Shown in pieces: positions 50,507-62,500 of a DNA stretch of 64,000 nt. A program made the translations under genes and the position numbers. Below the pieces are notes generated by a model, which worked only from the letters and a program-made list of their open reading frames with translations, searched no databases and had not been told where the DNA came from. Each line of letters starts with the position of its first letter. Position 1 is the stretch's first letter. Origin of the DNA: Verminephrobacter eiseniae EF01-2 (GTDB lineage Bacteria > Pseudomonadota > Gammaproteobacteria > Burkholderiales > Burkholderiaceae_C); assembly GCF_000015565.1 (NCBI RefSeq), contig NC_008786.1, positions 2,170,001 through 2,234,000 on the forward strand, read 5' to 3'.

Positions 50507-53500
50507 ATGGCCACCATCACGCTTGACAAGACAACCATCAAAGCCGGCGAGACCGCCGTAGTCACCTTTACGGTCGAGAAGACCCACTTCATGGGCACCC
50601 TCAATAGGTCTGGCGTCAGGACAGTCGTTGACGTGACCATCATTGGCGGCACCATATCCGCCGGCTACGACTTCCGATACGTCGAGGCCCTCAGCACCCC
50701 CACCACCCAGGTCTATCAAGGCGACTTCACGCCTACCCCGAACCTGGACAGAACCGAGTGCCGCATCAGCTACAACCCTCCCGGCACCGCCAACGACGCC
50801 ACCAGTGCCACCTTCATCGTCGACACCCGGGCGCCCACTCTGACGGGCACCCCGACGATCGGCAACCGCAACCTGATCCACGCCAACCAAGTAACCACCA
50901 TCTCCTTTGTCTTCTCCGAGCAGTTGGATCAGGCCAGCTTCACGACGGCTGACCTGACGATACCGGCGGGCATGGGCAGGCTGGAGAACCTGCGCACCAC
51001 CGACGGCGGCAGGTCTTGGCAGGTAGACCTGAGGCCGCCGGCCAACCTGGCGGCCAACACCGAAGCGAAGAACCTGCAGATCGGCATCAACATGGCCGGC
51101 ATCACCGATATCGCGGGCAACCCGGGCACGGGCAACGTCAACCTCGTCACCTACAACATCGACAACAAGCCGCCCAGCATCGTCTCTGTGGTGGGCCCCA
51201 GCTCCATCGTCTTGCGGGACACCGACGTCACCATCACCTTCACCTTCAGCGAGGCAGTCACCGGTTTCACGTTGGCCAACATCAATTTGGACGACTCCAG
51301 TGCCTCTCCCTACTGGACCTACCGCCCGAGAGAGCCGGTCAGCGCAGATGGTGGCCGCACCTGGACCATCAGCTACCGTGCCAGTCCGCATGTCGCGACT
51401 GATTCCACCAACACCGTCAGCATCCGCAACCTCGATGGCGTGCGTGACCTCGCAGGCCACGCCGCAGTGCCTAACTCCAGCGCCAGCACCAACAACTACG
51501 AGGTCGACGCCCAGTATCCCTATCCCACCAGCGCCACGTTTGACAAAACCCGCCTTACCGCTGGCGAAACCGCCACCGTCACCGTCACTTTCAACGAAAG
51601 CGTCAGCAACGTCACCCGAAGCACCTTTCAAATCGCCAACGGTTCTGTCAGCGACCCGACGCCGGTCGCCGGCTCCAACGGCACAGTCTGGACAGCCACC
51701 TTCACACCCACCGCCAACCTGGATCGCACCACCAGCTCGATCAGAATAAGTCTGGACGGCCTCAGGGATAGCGCCGGCAACACCAGCTCTGGTGGCATGC
51801 CGTTCTACAGATCCACCATCGTCATCGACACCAAGCGCCCCGAAGTCACGGTGACGATCAGCGACAACCACCTGAGCGCTGGCGAAACCGCCACCGTCAC
51901 CTTCACCTTCAGCGAGAGCGTCACCGGCTTCGATCTCAACGACGTTCAGTACGACACCAGCAAAGGCACGCTGGGCGCTCTGACGGCGGTGGGCTCCGAC
52001 GGCAGGGTCTGGAGCGCCACCTACACGCCCCACAGCGGCACCGAGAGCGCCGACAACACCATCCGCGTGAACCTCGCCGGCGTGCTGAATGCGCAGGGCA
52101 ACGCCGGAACGGGCACCGGCAGCAGCGGCAACTTCAGCATCGACACCAGGCCGCCCGAAGTCACGGTGACGATCAGCGACGAGCGCCTGAGCGCTGGCGA
52201 AACCGCCACCGTCCTCTTCACCTTCAGCAAGAGCGTCACCGGCTTTGATATCGAGGACATCCAGTACGACATCAGCAAAGGCACGCTGGGCGCTCTGACG
52301 GCGGTGGGCGCCGATGGCAGGGTCTGGAGCGCCACCTACACGCCCCGCATCGGCATCGAAAGCGCCGACAACACCATCCGCGTGAACCTCGGTGGCGTCC
52401 AGGACGTGCAGGGCAACGCCGGAACGGGCACCGGCAGCAGCGGCAACTTCCGCATCGACACCAGGCCGCCCGAGGCCGACGGGCCGCCCAGCGCCACCAT
52501 TGCCGTGACCCCCAACCCCGTCACGAACAGCAATGACAGACTGGTCACCGTCACCATCACCTTCGACGAAGCAGTCACCGGCTTCACGCCAGACAACATC
52601 GATTTCAGCAACGCCCATGTCACGCCCTATGGCAGCAACCAGATAGGAGCGCTGAACCGCTCAGTCGACGGCCGCACCTACACCATCACCTACACGGCAG
52701 AGCCGGACGTCGAGGATGCCACCAACACCATCAGCCTGCGCAACCTCCATACCATCCGTGACGCCACAGGCATCGCCGCAACGGCCAGCCCCACCAGCAA
52801 CAACTTCGCGATCGACACCAAGGACCCCGGTCCCATCAGCGCCACGTTTGACAAAACCCACCTTGCCGCCGGAGAAACCGCCACCGTCACCGTCACCTTC
52901 AACGAGATCGTCAACAACGTCACCGAAGATACCTTTCAAATCCCCAACGGTTCGGTAAGCAACCTGAGGCAGGACACGACCGACGGCAGAATCTGGCGGG
53001 CCACCTTCACCCCCACGGCCAACCTGCAGAGCGCCAGCAGCTCGATCAGCATCGATCTGAACGGCCTCAGGGACAGCGCCGGCAACGTCAACAATGGCAG
53101 CCAGTCGTTCGACCAATCCACCATCAGCATCGACACCAAGCGCCCCGAAGTCACGGTGGGGATCAGCGACAACCGCCTGATCGCTGGCCAAACCGCCACC
53201 ATCATCTTCACCTTCAGCGAGCGCGTCACCGGCTTTGGTACCGAGGACATCCAGTACGACACCAGCAAAGGCACGCTGAGCGCGCTGACGGCGGTGGGCG
53301 CCGACGGCATGGTCTGGACAGCCACCTACACGCCCCGCAGCGGCATCCAGAGCGCCGACAACACCATCCGCGTGAACCTCGCCGGCGTCCTGGACGCGCA
53401 GGGCAACGCCGGAGCGGGCACCGGCAGCAGCGGCAACTTCAGCATCGACACCAAGACCACCGAGGGCGACGGGCCGCCCGAGGTCACGATGACGATCAGC

Positions 53501-56500
53501 GACACCCGCCTGACCGCTGGCGAAACCGCCACCATCACCTTCACCTTCAGCGAGAGCGTCACCGGCTTCGATCTCGACGACGTTCAGTACGACACCAGCA
53601 AAGGCACGCTGGACGCTCTGACGCCGGTCGGCACCGACGGCAGGGTCTGGAGCGCCACCTACACGCCCCGGCCCGACACCGAAAGCGCCAACAACACCAT
53701 CCGCGTGAACCTGGCCGGCGTCCAGGACGCGCAGGGCAACGCCGGAGAGGGCAGCGTCAGCAGCGGCAACTTCAGCATCGACACCAGGCCCACCGAGGTC
53801 GACAGGCCGCCCGAGGTCACGGTGACGATCAGCGACAACCACCTGACTGCTGGCGAAACCGCCACCGTCACCTTCACCTTCAGCGAGCGCGTCACCGGCT
53901 TTGGCACCGAGGACATCCAGTACGACACCAGCAAAGGCACGCTGGGCGCGCTGACGGCGGTGGGCACCGACGGCAAGGTCTGGAGCGCCACCTACACGCC
54001 CCGGCCCAACACCGAGAGCGCCGAAAACACCATCGGCGTGAACCTCGCCGGCGTCCGGGACGCAACGGACAACGCCGGAGTGGGCACCAGCGCCAGCGGC
54101 AACTTCAGCATCGACACCAGGCCGCCCGTGGTCGACGGGCGGCCCAGCATCGTCTCTGTGGTGGGCCCCACCTCCATCGTCACGGGGGACACCGACGTCA
54201 CCATTACCTTCACCTTCAGCGAGGCAGTCACCGGCTTCACGTTGGCCAACATCAATTTGGACAACTCCAGTGCCTCTCCCTACGTCACCTACAGCCCGAA
54301 AGAGCCGGTCAGCGCAGATGGTGGCCGCACCTGGACCATCACCTTCCGTGCCAGTCCGCATGTCACGGGTGATTCCACCAACACCGTCAGCATCCGCAAC
54401 CTCGATGGCGTGCGTGACCTCGCAGGCAACGCCGCAGTGCCTAACTCCAGCGCCAGCACCGAGAACTACGAGGTCGACGCCGTGGCTCCCTATCCCACCA
54501 GCGCCACGTTTGACAAAACCCACCTTGCCGCCGGAGAAACCGCCACCGTCACCGTCACCTTCAACGAGATCGTCGATAACGTCACCGAAGATACCTTCGA
54601 AATCCCCAATGGTTCAGTGAGCAACGTGAGGCAGGACACGACCGACGGCAGAATCTGGAGGGCCACCTTCACCCCCACGGCCAACCTGCAGAGCGCCAGC
54701 AGCTCGATCAGCATCAGTCAGGACGGCCTCAAGGACAGCGCCGGCAACGTCAACAATGGCACCCAGTCGTTCGACGACTCCACCATCAGCATCGACACCA
54801 AGCGCCCCGAAGTCACGGTGGGGATCAGCGACGAGCGCCTGAGCGCTGGCGAAACCGCCACCGTCACCTTCGCCTTCAGCGAGCGCGTCACCGGCTTCGA
54901 TCTCAACGACGTTCAGTACGACACCAGCAAAGGCACGCTGGGCGCTCTGACGGCGGTGGGCACCGACGGCAGGGTCTGGACAGCCACCTACACGCCCAGC
55001 AGCGGCATCGAAAGCGCCAAGAACACCATCCGCGTGAACCTCGCCGGCGTGCTGGATGCGCAGGGCAACGCCGGAGAGGGCAGCGTCAGCAGCGGCAACT
55101 TCAGCATCGACACCAGGCCGACCGTGGTCGACGGGCGGCCCGAGGTCACGGTGACGATCAGCGACGAGCGCCTGACCGCTGGAGAAACCGCCACCGTCAC
55201 CTTCACCTTCAGCGAGCGCGTCACCGGCTTTGATACCGCGGACATCCAGTACGACACCAGCAAAGGCACGCTGGGCGCGCTGACGGCGGTGGGCACCGAC
55301 GGCAGGGTCTGGACAGCCACCTACACACCCAACAGCGGCATCGAAAGCGCCACCAACACCATCCGCGTGAACCTCGCCGGCGTCCAGGACGCGCAGGGCA
55401 ACGCCGGAGTGGGCACCAGCGCCAGCGGCAACTTCAGCATCGACACCAGGCCCACCGAGGTCGACGGGCGGCCCAGCATCGTCTCTGTGGTGGGCCCCAC
55501 CTCCATCGTCTTGCTGAGCACCGACGTCACCATTACCTTCACCTTCAGCGAGGCAGTCACCGGCTTCACGTTGGCCAACATCAATTTGGACAACTCCAGT
55601 GCCTCTCCCTACATCACCTACCGCCCGAGAGAGCCGGTCAGCGCAGATGGTGGCCGCACCTGGACCATCACCTTCCGTGCCAGTCCGCATGTCACGGGTG
55701 ATTCCACCAACACCGTCAGCATCCGCAACCTCGATGGCGTGCGTGACCTCGCAGGCAACGCCGCAGTGCCTAACTCCAGCGCCAGCACCGAGAACTACGA
55801 GGTCGACGCCGTGGCTCCCTATCCCACCAGCGCCACGTTTGACAAAACCCACCTTGCCGCCGGAGAAACCGCCACCGTCACCGTCACCTTCAACGAGATC
55901 GTCAACAACGTCACCGCAGATACCTTCGAAATCCCCAACGGTTCGGTGAGCAACGTGAGGCAGGACACGACCGACGGCAGAATCTGGAGGGCCACCTTCA
56001 CCCCCACGGCCAACCTGCAGAGCACCAGCAGCTCGATCAGCATCAGTCAGGACGGCCTCAGGGACAGCGCCGGCAACGTCAACAATGGCACCCAGTCGTT
56101 CGACGACTCCACCATCAGCATCGACACCAAGCGCCCCGAAGTCACGGTGGCGATCAGCGACGAGCGCCTGAGCGCTGGCGAAAGCGCCACCGTCACCTTC
56201 ACCTTCAGCGAGCGCGTCACCGGCTTTGATACCGCGGACATCCAGTACGACACCAGCAAAGGCACGCTGGGCGCGCTGACGGCGGTCGGCACCGACGGCA
56301 AGGTCTGGACAGCCACCTACACACCCAACAGCGGCATCGAAAGCGCCACCAACACCATCCGCGTGAACCTCGCCGGCGTCCTGGACGCGCAGGGCAACGC
56401 CGGAGTGGGCACCAGCGCCAGCGGCAACTTCAGCATCGACACCAGGCCCACCGAGGTCGACGGGCGGCCCAGCATCGTCTCGGTGGTGGGCCCCACCTCC

Positions 56501-59500
56501 ATCGTCACGGGGGACACCGACGTCACCATTACCTTCACCTTCAGCGAGGCAGTCACCGGCTTCACGTTGGCCAACATCAATTTGGACAACTCCAGTGCCT
56601 CTCCCTACATCACCTACAGCCCGAAAGAGCCAGTCAGCGCAGATGGTGGCCGCACCTGGACCATCACCTTCGGTGCCAGTCCGCATGTCACGGGTGATTC
56701 CACCAACACCGTCAGCATCCGCAACCTCGATGGCGTGCGTGACCTCGCAGGCAACCCCGCAGTGCCTAACTCCAGCGCCAGCACCGAGAACTACGAGGTC
56801 GACGCCGTGGCTCCCTATCCCACCAGCGCCACGTTTGACAAAACCCACCTTGCCGCCGGAGAAACCGCCACCGTCACCGTCACCTTCAACGAGATCGTCA
56901 ACAACGTCACCGCAGATACCTTCGAAATCCCCAACGGTTCGGTGAGCAACGTGAGGCAGGACACGACCGACGGCAGAATCTGGAGGGCCACCTTCACCCC
57001 CACGGCCAACCTGCAGAGCGCCAGCAGCTCGATCAGCATCAGTCAGGACGGCCTCAGGGACAGCGCCGGCAACGTCAACAATGGCACCCAGCCGTTCCAC
57101 GACTCCACCATCAGCATCGACACCAAGCGCCCCGAAGTCACGGTGGCGATCAACGACACCCGCCTGACCGTTGGCCAAACCGCCACCATCACCTTCACCT
57201 TCAGCGAGCGCGTCACCGGCTTTGATACCGGGGACATCCAGTACGACACCAGCAAAGGCACGCTGGGCGCTCTGACGGCGGTGGGCACCGACGGCAGGGT
57301 CTGGAGCGCCACCTACACGCCTCGGCCCGACATCGAGAGCGCCGACAACACCATCCGCGTGAACCTGGCCGGCGTGCTGGACGCGCAGGGCAACGCCGGA
57401 ACGGGCACCGGCAGCAGCGACAACTTCAGCATCGACACCAGGCCGCCCGGGGTCGACAGGCTGCCCGAAGTCACGGTGACGATCAGCGACAGCAGCCTGA
57501 GCGCTGGCCAAACCGCCACCGTCACCTTCACCTTCAGAGAGAGCGTCACCGGCTTTGGCACCGAGGACATCCAGTACGACACCAGCAAAGGCACGCTGAG
57601 CGCTCTGATGGCGGTCGGCACCGACGGCAAGGTCTGGACAGCCACCTACACGCCCCGGCCCGACACCGAGAGCGCCGACAACACCATCCGCGTGAACCTC
57701 GCCGGCGTGCTGGACGCGCAGGGCAACGCCGGGGTGGGCACCGGCAGCAGCGGCAACTTCAGCATCGACACCAAGCCGCCCGAAGTCACGGTGACGATCA
57801 GCGACGAGCGCCTCACCGCTGGAGAAACCGCCACCGTCACCTTCACCTTCAGAGAGAGCGTCACCGGCTTTGATACCGGGGACATCCAGTACGACACCAG
57901 CAAAGGCACGCTGGGCGCGCTGACGGCAGTCGGCACCGACGGCAGGGTCTGGAGCGCCACCTACACGCCCCGGCCCAACACCGAGAGCGCCGACAACACC
58001 ATCCGCGTGAACCTGGCCGGCGTGCTGGACGCGCAGGGCAACGTCGGAGCGGGCACCGGCAGCAGCGGCAACTTCAGCATCGACACCAGGCCCACCGAGG
58101 TCGACGGGCGGCCCAGCATCGTCTCTGTGGTGGGCCCCACCTCCATCGTCACGGGGGACACCGACGTCACCATTACCTTCACCTTCAGCGAGGCAGTCAC
58201 CGGCTTCACGTTGGCCAACATCAATTTGGACAACTCCAGTGCCTCTCCCTACATCACCTACAGCCCGAAAGAGCCAGTCAGCGCAGATGGTGGCCGCACC
58301 TGGACCATCACCTTCGGTGCCAGTCCGCATGTCACGGGTGATTCCACCAACACCGTCAGCATCCGCAACCTCGATGGCGTGCGTGACCTCGCAGGCAACG
58401 CCGCAGTGCCCAACTCCAGCGCCAGCACCGAGAACTACGAGGTCGACGCCGTGGCTCCCTATCCCACCAGCGCCACGTTTGACAAAACCCACCTTGCCGC
58501 CGGAGAAACCGCCACCGTCACCGTCACCTTCAACGAGATCGTCAACAACGTCACCGCAGATACCTTCGAAATCCCCAACGGTTCAGTGAGCAACGTGAGG
58601 CAGGACACGACCGACGGCAGAATCTGGAGGGCCACCTTCACCCCCACGGCCAACCTGCAGAGCACCAGCAGCTCGATCAGCATCAGTCAGGACGGCCTCA
58701 GGGACAGCGCCGGCAACGTCAACAATGGCACCCAGCCGTTCCACGACTCCACCATCAGCATCGACACCAAGCGCCCCGAAGTCACGGTGACGATCAGCGA
58801 CGAGCGCCTGACCGCTGGCGAAACCGCCACCGTCACCTTCACCTTCAGCGAGCGCGTCACCGGCTTTGGTACCGAGGACATCCAGTACGACACCAGCAAA
58901 GGCACGCTGAGCGTGCTGACGGCGGTCGGCACCGACGGCATGGTCTGGACAGCCACCTACACGCCCAGCAGAGGCATCCAGAGCGCCGACAACACCATCC
59001 GCGTGAACCTCAGCGGCGTGCTGGACGCGCAGGGCAACGCCGGAGAGGGCACCGGCAGCAGCGGCAACTTCAGCATCGACACCAAGACCACCGAGGGCGA
59101 CGGGCCGCCCGAGGTCACGATGACGATCAGCGACGAGCGCCTGACCGCTGGCGAAACCGCCACCATCACCTTCACCTTCAGCGAGGGCGTCACCGGCTTT
59201 GGCACCGAGGACATCCAGTACGACACCAGCAAAGGCACGCTGGGCGCTCTGACGGCGGTCGGCACCGACGGCAGGGTCTGGAGCGCCACCTATACGCCCC
59301 GGCCCGACACCGAGAGCGCCAACAACACCATCCGCGTGAACCTCGCCGGCGTCCAGGACGCGCAGGGCAACGCCGGAGAGGGCAGCGTCAGCAGCGGCAA
59401 CTTCAGCATCGACACCAGGCCGCCCGAGGTCGACAGGCCGCCCGAGGTCACGGTGACGATCAGCGACGAGCGCCTGACCGCTGGCGAAACCGCCACCGTC

Positions 59501-62500
59501 ACCTTCGCCTTCAGCGAGCGCGTCACCGGCTTTGGTACCGAGGACATCCAGTACGACACCAGCAAAGGCACGCTGGGCGCGCTGACGGCGGTGGGCACCG
59601 ACGGCAAGGTCTGGAGCGCCACCTACACGCCCCGGCCCAACACCGAGAGCGCCGAAAACACCATCGGCGTGAACCTCGCCGGCGTCCGGGACGCAACGGA
59701 CAACGCCGGAACGGGCACCGGCAGCAGCGGCAACTTCACTATCGACACCAGGCCGCCCGTGGTCGACGGGCGGCCCAGCATCGTCTCTGTGGTGGGCCCC
59801 ACCTCCATCGTCACGGGGGACACCGACGTCACCATTACCTTCACCTTCAGCGAGGCAGTCACCGGCTTCACGTTGGCCAACATCAATTTGGACAACTCCA
59901 GTGCCTCTCCCTACATCACCTTCAGCCCGAAAGAGCCGGTCAGCGCAGATGGTGGCCGCACCTGGACCATCACCTTCCGTGCCAGTCCGCATGTCACGGG
60001 TGATTCCACCAACACCGTCAGCATCCGCAACCTCGATGGCGTGCGTGACCTCGCAGGCAACGCCGCAGTGCCCAACTCCAGCGCCAGCACCGAGAACTAC
60101 GAGGTCGACGCCGTGGCTCCCTATCCCACCAGCGCCACGTTTGACAAAACCCACCTTGCCGCCGGAGAAACCGCCACCGTCACCGTCACCTTCAACGAGA
60201 TCGTCGATAACGTCACCGAAGATACCTTCGAAATCCCCAACGGTTCGGTGAGCAACCTGAGGCAGGACACGACCGACGGCAGAATCTGGAGGGCCACCTT
60301 CACCCCCACAGCCAACCTGCAGAGCACCAGCAGCTCGATCAGCATCAGTCAGGACGGCCTCAAGGACAGCGCCGGCAACGTCAACAATGGCACCCAGTCG
60401 TTCGACGACTCCACCATCACCATCGACACCAAGCGCCCCGAAGTCACGGTGGCGATCAGCGACGAGCGCCTGACCGCTGGCGAAACCGCCACCATCACCT
60501 TCACCTTCAGCGAGCGCGTCACCGGCTTTGATACTGCGGACATCCAGTACGACACCAGCAAAGGCGCGCTGAGCGCTCTGACGGCGGTCGGCGCCGACGG
60601 CAGGGTCTGGACAGCCACCTACACGCCCAGCAGCGGCATCGAGAGCGCCAAAAACACCATCCGCGTGAACCTCGCCGGCGTCCAGGACGCGCAGGGCAAC
60701 GCCGGAGAGGGCAGCGTCAGCAGCGGCAACTTCAGCATCGACACCAGGCCGACCGTGGTCGACAGGCCGCCCGAGGTCACGGTGACGATCAGCGACAACC
60801 GCCTGACCGCTGGCGAAAGCGCCACCGTCACCTTCACCTTCAGCGAGCGCGTCACCGGCTTTGATACCGCAGACATCCAGTACGACACCAGCAAAGGCAC
60901 GCTGGGCGCGCTGACGGCGGTCGGCACCGACGGCAGGGTCTGGACAGCCACCTACACGCCCAGCAGCGGCATCGAGAGCGCCAACAACACCATCCGCGTG
61001 AACCTCAGCGGCGTCCAGGACGCGCAGGGCAACGCCGGAGTGGGCACCAGCGCCAGCGGCAACTTCAGCATCGACACCAGGCCCACCGAGGTCGACGGGC
61101 GGCCCAGCATCGTCTCGGTGGTGGGCCCCACCTCCATCGTCACGGGGGACACCGAAGTCACCATTACCTTCACCTTCAGCGAGGCAGTCACCGGCTTCAC
61201 GTTGGCCAACATCAATTTGGACAACTCCAGTGCCTCTCCCTACATCACCTACAGCCCGAAAGAGCCAGTCAGCGCAGATGGTGGCCGCACCTGGACCATC
61301 ACCTTCGGTGCCAGTCCGCATGTCACGGGTGATTCCACCAACACCGTCAGCATCCGCAACCTCGATGGCGTGCGTGACCTCGCAGGCAACCCCGCAGTGC
61401 CTAACTCCAGCGCCAGCACCGAGAACTACGAGGTCGACGCCGTGGCTCCCTATCCCACCAGCGCCACGTTTGACAAAACCCACCTTGCCGCCGGAGAAAC
61501 CGCCACCGTCACCGTCACCTTCAACGAGATCGTCAACAACGTCACCGCAGATACCTTCGAAATCCCCAACGGTTCGGTGAGCAACGTGAGGCAGGACACG
61601 ACCGACGGCAGAATCTGGAGGGCCACCTTCACCCCCACGGCCAACCTGCAGAGCGCCAGCAGCTCGATCAGCATCAGTCAGGACGGCCTCAGGGACAGCG
61701 CCGGCAACGTCAACAATGGCTCCCAGCCGTTCCACGACTCCACCATCAGCATCGACACCAAGCGCCCCGAAGTCACGGTGACGATCAACGACAGCCGCCT
61801 GACCGTTGGCGAAACCGCCACCGTCACCTTCACCTTCAGCGAGCGCGTCACCGGCTTCGATCTCAACGACGTTCAGTACGACACCAGCAAAGGCACGCTG
61901 GGCGCGCTGACGGCGGTCGGCACCGACGGCAGGATCTGGACAGCCACCTACACGCCCAGCAGCGGCATCGAGAGCGCCACCAACACCATCCGCGTGAACC
62001 TCGCCGGCGTCCTGGACGCGCAGGGCAACGCCGGAACGGGCAGCGCCAGCAGCGGCAACTTCAGCATCGACACCAGGCCGACCGTGGTCGACAGGCCGCC
62101 CGAGGTCACGGTGACGATCAGCGACAACCACCTGACTGCTGGCGAAACCGCCACCGTCACCTTCACCTTCAGCGAGCGCGTCACCGGCTTTGATACCGGG
62201 GACATCCAGTACGACAGCAGCAAAGGCACGCTGGGCGCGCTGACGGCGGTCGGCACCGACGGCAGGATCTGGACAGCCACCTACACGCCCAGCAGCGGCA
62301 TCGAGAGCGCCAACAACACCATCCGCGTGAACCTCGCCGGCGTGCTGGACGCGCAGGGCAACGCCGGAACGGGCAGCGCCAGCAGCGGCAACTTCAGCAT
62401 CGACACCAGGCCGACCGTGGTCGACAGGCCGCCCGAGGTCACGGTGACGATCAGCGACAACCACCTGACCGCTGGCGAAACCGCCACCGTCACCTTCACC